A DNA stretch of 34,045 nt from Anaerotignum sp. (GTDB lineage Bacteria > Bacillota > Clostridia > Lachnospirales > Anaerotignaceae). Under the pieces are notes generated by a model. That model saw nothing but the letters and a program-made list of their open reading frames with translations, did no database searches and was not told the DNA's origin. Position 1 is the stretch's first letter. Every line of letters begins with the position of its first letter. Both the position numbers and the translations under genes were made by a program. This document shows positions 1 to 7,893 of the stretch, piece by piece. The stretch lies in NCBI GenBank assembly GCA_017523325.1, contig JAFWWO010000011.1, forward strand, positions 1-34,045, given 5' to 3'.

Positions 1-1005
1 GGGGCAGAGATAACCGAAAGTATCCAAGCAAGACCTGTGAAACAGATGATTGAGATAGATCATTATGGTGTCGAGATGCAGGGCTATAACATCAACGGAT
101 ATAATTATATGCGTCTGCGTGATGTGGCGAAAGCATTAACGGAAAAAGTTCGTGGGGACGATGCGCATTTTGATATTGTTTATGATGCAGAAAATAATTC
201 CGTTGCTTTACAAAAAGGAAAAGATTACAAGGAAACAGAGGAGGGCAAGCATTTCGCAATCGGAACGGAGGATAAGATAGCGGTGCCTTCCCAAGCCGGA
301 GTTTTGATTGATGATGAAGCCATAGAAGCCGAGCTGTACGGCTATGTCATTGATGGATATACCTATTATAAGCTGCGGGATTTGGGAGAAGCTATGGGAT
401 TTCAAGTGAATTGGTTGGAGAAGGAGAGAAGAGTACAAATCTTCACCGAACAGGTTATACTCAGAAAACCGGTCATCTATCTTTATCCGGAAGAAACCAC
501 CGATGTTTCTGTCAATCTGGAGTTCAAGGGAGATTTAACTGTGACCTATCCCGCCTACAACAATGGCTGGAATGTGACGGCACAGCCGGACGGTACGCTG
601 TTGAACCACGCCGATGGCAAGGAATATCCCTATCTTTTCTGGGAAGGGAAGCATGGTATGGAAATGAATTTTTCCGAGGGCTTTGTGGTAAAAGGCGAGG
701 ATACGGCGGTCTTTTTGCAGGATACCCTTTCTAAAATGGGCTTGACACCAAGGGAATATCATGATTTCATTGTATATTGGTTGCCGGAAATGCAGGAAAA
801 TCCCTATAATCTGATTTCTTTCCAGTGGGAAAATTATGAGGAAGCGGCGAAGCTGGATATTACGCCTGCCCCTGATAATATGCTGCGGGTATTTATGGCG
901 TTTCAGGCATTAGAAGCGCCTGTGGAAGTTGCGGAACAAAGCTTGCCTGTGCTTGAAAGAAGCGGATTTACTGTGGTAGAATGGGGCGGCACAGAAGTCA
1001 AATGA
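1..1005 (+). CDS. Stalk-domain surface protein, 5'-truncated
   Basis: The reading frame is open to the first base of the window, so the N-terminus (probably with a signal peptide) is missing. A GTG at 37 is only an internal candidate start. The visible part begins with two copper-amine-oxidase-N-terminal-like (stalk) repeats. Their hallmarks are NGYNYMRLRDVAKAL near the start and DGYTYYKLRDLGEAMGF about 85 residues later; such repeats are common in wall-associated clostridial proteins. The last ~175 residues form a separate domain opening with KPVIYLYPEE and rich in aromatic and acidic residues. I recognise this as a recurrent domain of Lachnospiraceae surface proteins without a known function. 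The next gene starts 18 nt downstream, so they may be co-transcribed. Extracytoplasmic location is inferred from the stalk repeats. Confidence 0.75.
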   Translation, partial: GAEITESIQARPVKQMIEIDHYGVEMQGYNINGYNYMRLRDVAKALTEKVRGDDAHFDIVYDAENNSVALQKGKDYKETEEGKHFAIGTEDKIAVPSQAGVLIDDEAIEAELYGYVIDGYTYYKLRDLGEAMGFQVNWLEKERRVQIFTEQVILRKPVIYLYPEETTDVSVNLEFKGDLTVTYPAYNNGWNVTAQPDGTLLNHADGKEYPYLFWEGKHGMEMNFSEGFVVKGEDTAVFLQDTLSKMGLTPREYHDFIVYWLPEMQENPYNLISFQWENYEEAAKLDITPAPDNMLRVFMAFQALEAPVEVAEQSLPVLERSGFTVVEWGGTEVK

Positions 1006-1023
1006 CGGGAAAGGAAATGAAAT

Positions 1024-1548
1024 ATGAAAAAAATATTGATTGTGATTGATATGCAGAATGATTTCATCAATGGTTCTTTAGGCACAAAAGAGGCGGAGGC
1101 CATTGTAGATCATGTGGTGGAAAAAATCGGGGAATACCCCAAGGATTGTATTTATGCCACCAGAGATACTCATCAGAAGGATTATCTGGAAACCCAAGAG
1201 GGGAAAAATCTCCCCGTGGAGCATTGTATTCAGGGTACCCATGGCTGGCAGCTTCATGATAAGGTGGCGGCGGCTTTGGAAGGAGCTGTTATCGTGGACA
1301 AGCCTACCTTCGGCTCCTATGAACTGGCGGATATGATGGTGATGGAAGCCGCAGGCGAGGAAAACATCGAAATCGAGCTGGTAGGGCTTTGCACCGATAT
1401 TTGTGTGGTTTCCAATGCCATGTTGATTAAGGCAAGACTGCCGGAGGCAAGAATTAGTGTAGACGCCGCCTGCTGTGCCGGTGTAACACCTGAAACCCAT
1501 GAGGCGGCATTGAAAACCATGCAGATGTGCCAAATTGCAATCAAGTGA
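1024..1548 (+). CDS. Isochorismatase-family cysteine hydrolase, nicotinamidase-like
   Basis: This 174-residue cytosolic protein has the full isochorismatase/nicotinamidase signature. The catalytic triad can be placed as Asp9 (in VIDMQNDF), Lys93 (VDKPTFGS) and Cys127 (GLCTDICVVSN). Asp48, His50 and His67 sit where PncA-type nicotinamidases bind their metal ion, which favours nicotinamide deamidation in NAD salvage over other activities of the family. Length is normal for a compact nicotinamidase. An ATG follows a GGAAATGAAAT ribosome-binding region. The 3' end overlaps the start region of the downstream peptidase: its ATG lies 11 nt after this stop, with the Shine-Dalgarno sequence overlapping the stop, so translation is probably coupled. 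Substrate is inferred from motifs only. Confidence 0.85.
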   Translation: MKKILIVIDMQNDFINGSLGTKEAEAIVDHVVEKIGEYPKDCIYATRDTHQKDYLETQEGKNLPVEHCIQGTHGWQLHDKVAAALEGAVIVDKPTFGSYELADMMVMEAAGEENIEIELVGLCTDICVVSNAMLIKARLPEARISVDAACCAGVTPETHEAALKTMQMCQIAIK

Positions 1549-1558
1549 GGGTGAAACG

Positions 1559-2680
1559 ATGAGAGATGAACGATTGGAAAAGCTGGCAGAGGTGCTGGTA
1601 CAGTATTCCACAAAAGTGAAAAAAGGAGATAGGGTGGCAATTTCCGCTGAGGATGTTGCATTACCTTTTGTAAAAGCAGTAACGAGAGCCGCTGTGAAAA
1701 AGGGTGCATTGGTAGAGTATTATATTGATGTGCCGGAGGTAGATGCGGAGATACTGAAAAACGGCAGTGAGGAACAGTATGCCCGTGAAAATATCCGTTT
1801 CGGTGCCTGTGCCAAAAGTGATGTATGGATTAGTGCATGGGGGAGCGAGAATACAAAGACCCTCCAATCCGTTGATGGGGAGCGGCTGAAGCAACGCCGC
1901 CTGGCAAATCGGGAGAACCGCAAGATATATTCCGAGCGTATGGGCAGTGGGGCGTTGCGCTGGTGTGGTACGCAGTTTCCTACCAATGGCGATGCCCAAA
2001 ATGCCGGTATGAGTTTGGAGGAATATGAAGATTTCGTATATAGCGCAGGTTTTCTCTATGAGAAAGACCCGGTGGAAAAATGGAAGGAAATGGCGGCTTG
2101 GCAGGAAAAGTGGGTGCAGTATTTGAATGGGAAAAAAGAACTGCATATTTTATCCAAGGATACGGATATTTGGGTCAATATCGCCGGACGGAAATGGATC
2201 AACTGCTGTGGACAGGAAAATTTCCCCGATGGGGAGATTTTCACCTCGCCTGTGGAGGATGGCATCAATGGTACGATTACATTCTCTTATCCTGCCATTA
2301 TGAACGGCAATGAATTTGAGCAGGTGCGTCTGACGGTAGAAAAGGGGCGTATTATAGAAGCGTCCTGTAAAAATGAAGATATGCAGCAGACCCTGCTGAC
2401 TTATATTGATACCGATGAAGGTTCCCGTTATTTCGGAGAGGTGGCCATTGGTACAAATTATGGTATCAAACGGCATACCAAAAATATATTGTTCGATGAA
2501 AAAATCGGCGGCTCCATGCACATGGCAATCGGCGAGGCCTTTTTGGAAGCAGGCGGCAAAAATGAGTCTGCCATTCATTGGGATATGATCAACGATATGA
2601 CAGCGGAAGGGAAAATTTATGCCGATGGAGAGCTGTTTTATGAAAACGGCCAATTCAAAGAAGAACTGTTGGAAAAATGA
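1559..2680 (+). CDS. M29-family aminopeptidase (thermophilic metalloprotease type)
   Basis: The product is a 373-residue cytosolic metallo-aminopeptidase of family M29 (AmpS/PepS/aminopeptidase T). It removes N-terminal residues from peptides using a two-metal site. The C-terminal half carries the expected ligands: Glu294 in FGEVAIGTN, His321 in GGSMHMAIGEAF, and His340/Asp342 in IHWDM. The N-terminal ~190 residues match the family's first domain (KGDRVAISAED, then a long helical segment). I chose the ATG at 1559 because GAGG at 1547-1550 overlaps the stop codon of the preceding hydrolase at a good distance. An earlier in-frame start at 1535 would lie inside that gene. Family length is usually 370-415 residues, so the gene is complete. 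Confidence 0.88.
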   Translation: MRDERLEKLAEVLVQYSTKVKKGDRVAISAEDVALPFVKAVTRAAVKKGALVEYYIDVPEVDAEILKNGSEEQYARENIRFGACAKSDVWISAWGSENTKTLQSVDGERLKQRRLANRENRKIYSERMGSGALRWCGTQFPTNGDAQNAGMSLEEYEDFVYSAGFLYEKDPVEKWKEMAAWQEKWVQYLNGKKELHILSKDTDIWVNIAGRKWINCCGQENFPDGEIFTSPVEDGINGTITFSYPAIMNGNEFEQVRLTVEKGRIIEASCKNEDMQQTLLTYIDTDEGSRYFGEVAIGTNYGIKRHTKNILFDEKIGGSMHMAIGEAFLEAGGKNESAIHWDMINDMTAEGKIYADGELFYENGQFKEELLEK

Positions 2681-2731
2681 TATGTAATAATGAAATAGGT
2701 TCCCGTAAAATAAGATTATGTCGACAAAAAT

Positions 2732-2759
2732 GCGTAAAAAACGGAAAATTACGCCTTTT
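2732..2759 (+). terminator. Weak candidate terminator after the M29 peptidase
   Basis: GCGTAA at 2732-2737 can pair with TTACGC at 2749-2754 across an 11-nt loop and is followed by CTTTTC. The six-pair stem and short interrupted U-tract make this a weak call. Nothing better is seen between the peptidase and the next promoter. Confidence 0.3.
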
Positions 2760-2806
2760 CTATATGCAGTTACAGGAAAATTATGCAAACTTTTTTCAGA
2801 AATAGA

Positions 2807-2835
2807 TTGACAAGATTATTACTTTTTTGTATACT
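2807..2835 (+). promoter_or_regulatory. Sigma-A promoter of the SH3/NlpC-P60 gene
   Basis: TTGACA at 2807-2812 and TATACT at 2830-2835 are separated by exactly 17 bp. Only one base differs from the consensus hexamers. The start codon of the wall hydrolase lies about 50 nt downstream of the -10 element, so this gene has its own strong promoter. Confidence 0.8.
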
Positions 2836-2886
2836 GGATTTAACAAATTTGTAATAATTATGGAAATGATTAGGAGGAACCCTTTC

Positions 2887-4002
2887 ATGATATTTTCTAA
2901 AACCGTAAAACAGCTTTGCCTGACGACTTTATTTACAGCCTTGAGCGTAAGTACTGCCTTTGCTGCTGATGCCGGACAAGCCTCCGGTGTCAACGTAAAT
3001 GTACGTGCCACAGCAGGAATGAATGGTGCTGTATTGGGAAAAATCAGCCAAGGTACAGAATTTACTGTTTTGCAGAAAGACGGTAACTGGTTCAAGATTT
3101 CTTATAACGGACAGGAAGCTTTCGTTTCTGCTGATTATTTTGGAATGACAAAGGCGGAGGGCACCATCAATTCTTATGATGTCAATCTTCGTGAAAAGGC
3201 AACATCATCTTCCGATTCTCTTGGGAAGTTTGCAGAAGGGGATAAGGTTACCGTAACAGGACAGACAGGCGATTGGTATCGCATTTCCTATAATGGCGGT
3301 TCTGCCTATGTCAATAAAGAATATGTTTCCGGTACATATGTATCCGCTGTTCCTAATGTAGAGGGCGCTGTCACGGAAGCGGCGGAGAAAACAAAATCTT
3401 ATTATGGCATGGTAACTGCTTCCGGCGGCTTGCGGGTACGCAAAGAAGCATCTTTGAATAGTGTGGTTTTAACTGTATTGCCCTATGGTACAGAAGTTAC
3501 CGTGGATCGTGTGGGCAGCGAATGGATTCGCATTATTACCGATGCCGGTCAGAAAGGCTATGTCAGTGCGGAATTCCTTTCTGTAAGAGAAGGGGAACGT
3601 ACCACCAGAAGCAATGCCACAGGTAAAGGTGCTGAAGTGGTGGCTTATGCTAAGCAGTTTATTGGTACTCCTTATGTTTGGGGCGGTACAAACCTGAATT
3701 CCGGTGTGGATTGCTCCGGTTTTGTGTATTCTGTTATGAAGAATTTCGGAATTTCTTTGAATAGAAGCTCTTACGAAATGGTGAACAACGGCGTGGCAGT
3801 TGCCAAGTCCGAATTGGCACCGGGAGATCTGGTGTTCTTCAATGCCGGCGGCAATAGCAGAATTTCTCATGTTGGTATTTATATTGGCGGCGGTCAATAT
3901 ATCCGTTCCACAGACGGTGGCGGTCGAGGGGTATGTATCGCTGACTTGAACAGTAAATATAGTACAAGTACATATGTAACAGCAAGACGTGTATTGAGAT
4001 AA
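2887..4002 (+). CDS. Secreted SH3b-repeat NlpC/P60 peptidoglycan hydrolase
   Basis: This 371-residue exported protein has a signal peptide over residues 1-27 (ending VSTAFAADA), three bacterial SH3 (SH3b) repeats at about 30-85, 93-150 and 173-232, and an NlpC/P60 domain at about 245-371. The SH3 repeats share NVR/NLR/GLRVR and YNG motifs and should bind the wall; the NlpC/P60 domain normally cleaves stem-peptide D-Glu-diamino acid bonds. Cys276 (VDCSGFVYS) and His328 (ISHVGIYIGG) match the catalytic Cys and His. The third, usually His, falls on Arg340 (QYIRSTDGG), which is unusual. The ATG at 2887 follows AGGAGGAA and begins the signal peptide; an in-frame ATG at 2827 overlaps the promoter. 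The gene is monocistronic, with its own promoter and terminator. Confidence 0.92.
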   Translation: MIFSKTVKQLCLTTLFTALSVSTAFAADAGQASGVNVNVRATAGMNGAVLGKISQGTEFTVLQKDGNWFKISYNGQEAFVSADYFGMTKAEGTINSYDVNLREKATSSSDSLGKFAEGDKVTVTGQTGDWYRISYNGGSAYVNKEYVSGTYVSAVPNVEGAVTEAAEKTKSYYGMVTASGGLRVRKEASLNSVVLTVLPYGTEVTVDRVGSEWIRIITDAGQKGYVSAEFLSVREGERTTRSNATGKGAEVVAYAKQFIGTPYVWGGTNLNSGVDCSGFVYSVMKNFGISLNRSSYEMVNNGVAVAKSELAPGDLVFFNAGGNSRISHVGIYIGGGQYIRSTDGGGRGVCIADLNSKYSTSTYVTARRVLR

Positions 4003-4021
4003 AGAAATACCATGGAAAAAC

Positions 4022-4059
4022 GAGGAGAACTCGACAAAAGAGTACTCCTCTATTTTTTT
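4022..4059 (+). terminator. Intrinsic terminator of the NlpC/P60 gene
   Basis: GAGGAGAACTC at 4022-4032 pairs with GAGTACTCCTC at 4040-4050 (11 positions, one A-A mismatch) across a 7-nt loop. A run of T follows (4053-4059). Confidence 0.85.
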
Positions 4060-4102
4060 GCCTTATTTCTGAAATAGAATTTGATTTTCATTAGATGTAT
4101 CG

Positions 4103-4132
4103 TTGTTTTACAGAGGTAAATTGTGGTATACT
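4103..4132 (+). promoter_or_regulatory. Candidate promoter of the SpoIID-queA operon
   Basis: TATACT at 4127-4132 is preceded by TGG, an extended -10 arrangement, and by a poor -35 (TTGTTT, 4103-4108) at 18 bp. A better-looking TTTACA at 4107-4112 is only 14 bp away and is less likely to be used. The start codon lies about 85 nt downstream. Confidence 0.45.
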
Positions 4133-4217
4133 GTTTGTAATACAAAGAGAGGAACAGAATAAACTTTACATAAAAATTCGATGCTTTCGGATTTGGTATA
4201 GAGCAGGAGGTACGAAA

Positions 4218-5792
4218 ATGAAACGTAAACTGGTGTTTGGGCTGATTTGTTGTCTAATGTTAGGAAGCATTCCCATAGAGGCAATGGCATATTCCGTGCC
4301 GGAAACGGTACGAGTGGGATTGGAGTCTGTTTGTAAAAATACATCATCTGCCGCTATTGCAACAAAAGAGCTTTTGATTGGCACGGAAAAAGATGGCAAT
4401 TTCAAAAAAGGCGGTGCTGTTTTTTCCCAAAATGGTTTTTCCGTGCGCATTGCCGTCGGGAATTACATTGCGGTCGATGAAGAAATGAATTTGGACGATG
4501 CACTGGATATGGCAGCAACCTTAACCAAGCGTGGGCATGAAGCGACAGCAGCCTACACAGACGGAAAAAGCTGGACGGTTTATGTGAAAAATGCCACGGT
4601 TGGAGATGTGGAGAGTGCCGCAAAGGCATCGGCTGTACGGGTACAGAATTTTGAAGGCTATCAGCTTTCCGGCGGCAATAGCAATGTGATCATACCGGAA
4701 GATGCTGTTTTGATGGGTACGGATACAGAGGATACCATTGCCGTAAATGGGAAAAGCTATCGTGGTATGTTGACCTTTGCTGTAAGCGGCAGTACTATGA
4801 CGGCGGTGAATGTGGTGCCCTTGGAGGAGTATCTTTACGGCGTTGTACCGGCAGAAATGCCGGCTTCCTATGAGCAGGAGGCGTTGAAAGCCCAAGCAGT
4901 TGCCGCTCGTACCTATGCCATGACGAAATTAGGCGCCCATACGGGCAGTGGCTATCAGCTGTGCGATACCACTGCTTGTCAGGTGTATAAGGGGTATAGC
5001 GGAGAAATGGCTTCTGCTACGAAAGCTGTCAATGCCACAGCGGGAGAGGTTTTGTGCTATCACGGAGAACCCATTGAGGCCGTATTTTCCGCCTCCAGCG
5101 GAGGATATACGGAAAACAGCGAGGACGTTTGGAATACGGTGGTACCGTATTTGCGGGCAGTTCCCGAAATTGCAGAGTATGACAACAATAGCTGGACAAG
5201 AACATTGACATTGAGCGAATTGAATGCCCTGCTTGCGGCAAAGGGCGAGAAAATAGGCAGTGCCAAGGATATTGTGATTACAAAGCTTTCTACCGGCGGA
5301 CGAGTGCAGGAGATGCAGATTGTTGGTACAAGCGGCACAAAAACCCTGACAAAAGAAGACATCCGTACTTATTTTTCCTCTGCTTTTGGCAGCCTGCCCG
5401 GCAAAATGTTTACCATCAATGGCAAAGGCGGGGAGAGTAGTGGGAATGGTGCGGTTACTCAGAACAATGCACCAAAGAGTGGTAGCCTTTTGGCGGCGGC
5501 TGCAAAAAACGGCATTACAGCCAAAACAACAGGGACGTTGTCCGCTTTGAATGGAAAAAAACTTTCCGTAGAGGTAAAGCAGAGTAGTGCCATCTCTTCT
5601 CGTACAGATTATTATGCCGTTTACTCTGTATCTATCAGCACAGTAAAAGACGGGAAATTTGTATTTAACGGCAACGGTTCCGGTCATGGTGTGGGAATGA
5701 GCCAAAAGGGCGCACAGGGTATGGCACAGTTAGGCTATTCCTACGATAGCATATTGAAGCATTACTATACAGACGTGACGATAGAGGGCTGA
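4218..5792 (+). CDS. SpoIID/LytB-domain peptidoglycan lytic protein
   Basis: The 524-residue product has a signal peptide (residues 1-24, ending IEAMA) and an N-terminal ~190-residue region. The SpoIID/LytB domain follows, spread over about 175-380 and 500-524. The family's catalytic Glu is Glu213 in GVVPAEMP. The nearby ARTYAM motif, the Cys pair in LCDTTACQVYKG, the SSGGYTE motif and the terminal GHGVGMSQKGAQGMA segment are all typical. SpoIID is a lytic transglycosylase acting on denuded glycan during engulfment, and relatives modify vegetative amidases. Length exceeds SpoIID itself (~340), so I call it a LytB-like family member, not SpoIID proper. ATG 4218 follows GCAGGAGG. It is probably the first gene of a five-gene operon ending with queA; the next gene starts 4 nt after its stop. 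Confidence 0.88.
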   Translation: MKRKLVFGLICCLMLGSIPIEAMAYSVPETVRVGLESVCKNTSSAAIATKELLIGTEKDGNFKKGGAVFSQNGFSVRIAVGNYIAVDEEMNLDDALDMAATLTKRGHEATAAYTDGKSWTVYVKNATVGDVESAAKASAVRVQNFEGYQLSGGNSNVIIPEDAVLMGTDTEDTIAVNGKSYRGMLTFAVSGSTMTAVNVVPLEEYLYGVVPAEMPASYEQEALKAQAVAARTYAMTKLGAHTGSGYQLCDTTACQVYKGYSGEMASATKAVNATAGEVLCYHGEPIEAVFSASSGGYTENSEDVWNTVVPYLRAVPEIAEYDNNSWTRTLTLSELNALLAAKGEKIGSAKDIVITKLSTGGRVQEMQIVGTSGTKTLTKEDIRTYFSSAFGSLPGKMFTINGKGGESSGNGAVTQNNAPKSGSLLAAAAKNGITAKTTGTLSALNGKKLSVEVKQSSAISSRTDYYAVYSVSISTVKDGKFVFNGNGSGHGVGMSQKGAQGMAQLGYSYDSILKHYYTDVTIEG

Positions 5793-5796
5793 TACA

Positions 5797-6087
5797 ATGG
5801 AAACGCTGCGACAATTTCTGCTGGCGCAAAAGGGCTGGCAGGATGAAAAGGGGAATACGGTGGTATTTTCTGCCAAAGGCTTAACGGAAGAGCCCACGGA
5901 AGAGGAATTTTGGATTTTTTTGGACGAAGGGTTCCGTTGCGGCGGTATGCACCGCAAAATTTTGCCGAAAGCATCAGAGATACGCAAGGCGTTGTTGGGC
6001 TGCGGCAAAAGAGAACTTTGGGAGCAGATTGAGAAGGATATTGCGAACTTAGAAAGTGAGGAAAACCCATGTTTTCAGAAAAATTGA
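5797..6087 (+). CDS. Small acidic protein of unknown function
   Basis: The 96-residue soluble product is not recognised. It opens with METLRQFLLAQKGWQD, has a Glu-rich middle (EEPTEEEFW), and carries two isolated Cys residues and a Lys/Arg-rich stretch before a helical C-terminus. No signal peptide or membrane segment is seen. It begins 4 nt after the SpoIID-like gene and overlaps the next gene by 19 nt, so it is very likely translated as part of that operon. The conserved spacing argues that it is a real gene, but no role can be assigned. Confidence 0.6.
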   Translation: METLRQFLLAQKGWQDEKGNTVVFSAKGLTEEPTEEEFWIFLDEGFRCGGMHRKILPKASEIRKALLGCGKRELWEQIEKDIANLESEENPCFQKN

Positions 6088-6371
6088 CTGAGGCGCAAAT
6101 TCGGGAGATTATGAACGTGATTTCCGATGATGGCGCCGTAAAAATCATCAGTATCCGTACCTATGACACCAGCTTTGAGGATAGTCTGGCGATTTCCAAT
6201 ATCCCCGAGGTAAAGGCGGAATTTCAAGAAACGGTAGAAACCTATCAGTTGTATGACTATCATATTCGGGGATTTAACCGTGCAGGGGCGGGCTCTGATT
6301 ATATTTACAGAAAAATGATGTTGGAATGGTTCGGGGACGAATACGCCATTCGCTATCTGATGGAAAATTGA
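6069..6371 (+). CDS. Small protein, first of a tandem paralogous pair
   Basis: The 100-residue cytosolic-looking protein has no family I recognise. It is clearly paralogous to the gene immediately downstream. Both share KL....I.EI...ISD near the N-terminus, a central YD..I.GF block, and a C-terminal YIYR..ML..FG.EYA..YL block. This copy has about ten extra residues in the middle (around residues 45-57). The ATG at 6069 lies inside the end of the previous gene, preceded by GTGAGGAAAACCC, so translation is coupled. The alternation of acidic and aromatic residues suggests a compact alpha/beta fold. No catalytic motif is visible. Confidence 0.7.
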   Translation: MFSEKLTEAQIREIMNVISDDGAVKIISIRTYDTSFEDSLAISNIPEVKAEFQETVETYQLYDYHIRGFNRAGAGSDYIYRKMMLEWFGDEYAIRYLMEN

Positions 6372-6387
6372 GAATGGAGGATTTTTC

Positions 6388-6657
6388 ATGTACGTGAAAA
6401 AGCTGAAAGACCATGAAATAGAGGAAATTATCCGTGCCATTTCCGATGAGGACGCTGTGGTGACGGATATTAAGCGAATTTATACAGACCCGGAGGTAAC
6501 GGTGCTTTCGCAGGATATGGAGGAGCATTATGTACTTCATGATTATGATATTGAGGGGTTTGAATTTTTGCCTGATGGAGCGACCTATATTTATCGGGAA
6601 AAAATGCTGAAATTTTTCGGCGTGGAATATGCAGAGAAATATTTATTGGGAAAATGA
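6388..6657 (+). CDS. Small protein, second of a tandem paralogous pair
   Basis: The 89-residue product is a shorter paralogue of the preceding protein, conserved best in the C-terminal third (TYIYREKMLKFFGVEYAEKYL) and in AISDEDAV near residues 17-24. The start ATG follows AATGGAGG at a good distance, 16 nt after the previous stop. queA begins 9 nt after its stop. Two diverged copies side by side imply an old tandem duplication in which both copies were kept. Function is unknown; position between a wall-lytic protein and a tRNA-modifying enzyme gives no clear hint. Confidence 0.7.
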   Translation: MYVKKLKDHEIEEIIRAISDEDAVVTDIKRIYTDPEVTVLSQDMEEHYVLHDYDIEGFEFLPDGATYIYREKMLKFFGVEYAEKYLLGK

Positions 6658-6666
6658 GGAACTACC

Positions 6667-7716
6667 ATGAAAACGAGTGATTTTTATTTTGATTTGCCTC
6701 GGGAATTGATTGCCCAAGAGCCTTTGGAGGATAGAGCCTCCTCTCGCCTGTTGGTGGTGCATAAGGAAACGGGAAAACGGGAACACCGACATTTTCGGGA
6801 TATTAAGGAATACTTAAAGGCAGGGGACTGTCTGGTTATCAACGATACGAAGGTATTACCTGCCCGCTTGTATGGAGAACGGGTCGGCACAGGGGCATTG
6901 ATTGAAATACTGCTGTTGGTGCGGAAAGATATGGATACATGGGAGGTGCTGGTACGTCCCGGCAAAAAAGCACGGCCGGGAGATAAAATCTCCTTTGGCG
7001 GCGGGAAGCTGGTGGCGGAGGTGCTGGAGGTTATAGAAGGCGGTAACCGCATCATTCGGTTTACCTATGATGGCGTGTTTGAAACTATATTGGACGAGTT
7101 GGGCGAAATGCCCCTGCCGCCCTATATTACTCAAAAATTAGAGGATAAGACCCGCTATCAGACGGTGTATGCGAAGCATGAAGGCTCTGCGGCGGCACCT
7201 ACTGCGGGATTGCATTTTACGCCGGAGCTATTAAAAGAAATTGAAGAAATGGGGGTAAAGATTGCTCGTGTGACTCTCCACGTTGGCTTAGGGACTTTCC
7301 GTCCTGTGAAGGCAGAGGATATTCTGGAGCATGAGATGCACTCGGAATATTATGTGGTGGAGCAAGAGCAGGCGGATCTCTTAAATGAAACAAAGCAGAG
7401 TGGCGGGCGGATTTTTGCCGTAGGTACGACAAGCACAAGAACACTGGAATCGGTGACCGATGAAAACGGCGTCATTCAGGCGAAAAGCGGCTGGACGAAT
7501 ATTTTTATTTACCCCGGATATGCCTTTCGGGCAGTAGATTGCCTGATTACTAATTTCCACCTGCCGGAATCCACATTGATTATGCTGGTTTCCGCTCTGA
7601 TGGGGAAGGATTTGGTCATGGAGGCATATGCAGAAGCCGTTCGGGAGAACTATCGGTTCTTTTCTTTTGGAGATGCCTGTTTGATGCTCGCAAAGGAAGA
7701 GGAACCGTTAGAATAG
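6667..7716 (+). CDS. queA: S-adenosylmethionine:tRNA ribosyltransferase-isomerase QueA
   Basis: The 349-residue product has normal QueA length and is collinear with the family. It starts with [19 protein letters not shown], followed by [22 protein letters not shown], the [14 protein letters not shown] motif near residue 175, [11 protein letters not shown] near 205, and the C-terminal [17 protein letters not shown]. QueA transfers the ribose of AdoMet to preQ1 in tRNA, forming epoxyqueuosine in the queuosine pathway. The usual partner tgt is not adjacent. It is the last gene of the operon, followed by a clear terminator at 7750-7779. The start ATG comes 9 nt after the upstream stop, with a GAGGA Shine-Dalgarno sequence overlapping that stop. 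Confidence 0.97.
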   Translation: MKTSDFYFDLPRELIAQEPLEDRASSRLLVVHKETGKREHRHFRDIKEYLKAGDCLVINDTKVLPARLYGERVGTGALIEILLLVRKDMDTWEVLVRPGKKARPGDKISFGGGKLVAEVLEVIEGGNRIIRFTYDGVFETILDELGEMPLPPYITQKLEDKTRYQTVYAKHEGSAAAPTAGLHFTPELLKEIEEMGVKIARVTLHVGLGTFRPVKAEDILEHEMHSEYYVVEQEQADLLNETKQSGGRIFAVGTTSTRTLESVTDENGVIQAKSGWTNIFIYPGYAFRAVDCLITNFHLPESTLIMLVSALMGKDLVMEAYAEAVRENYRFFSFGDACLMLAKEEEPLE

Positions 7717-7749
7717 ACAATTTTGTCCCAATAGAATATCACATAAGAA

Positions 7750-7779
7750 TCGGTACTGTAATAGAGTGCCGGTTTTTTT
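7750..7779 (+). terminator. Intrinsic terminator of the queA operon
   Basis: TCGGTACT at 7750-7757 pairs with AGTGCCGG at 7765-7772 (eight pairs including G-U wobbles) across a 7-nt loop. A T7 tract follows at 7773-7779. Confidence 0.8.
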
Positions 7780-7819
7780 ATATAACCAAAACCACGGATG
7801 AGATGAAGGCATAAACGAA

Positions 7820-7854
7820 AAGCAGATAAATGGTCGTTTTCCATTTGTCTGCTT
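7820..7854 (-). terminator. Hairpin terminator of the binding-protein gene
   Basis: A 14-pair stem (7820-7833 with 7841-7854, one G-U pair) encloses a 7-nt loop. On the minus strand it is followed by TTCGTTT, an interrupted U-tract. It lies 40 nt past the stop of the minus-strand gene and may also act on leftover plus-strand transcription. Confidence 0.55.
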
Positions 7855-7893
7855 CTTGTTTACCCCTTCAGTTGGCGAGGAATGATTATTCCA

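Noticed and set aside
4107..4132. TTTACA with TATACT before the SpoIID-like gene
   Set aside because: The spacer is only 14 bp, too short for a normal sigma-A promoter. The extended -10 reading with an 18-bp spacer was kept instead.
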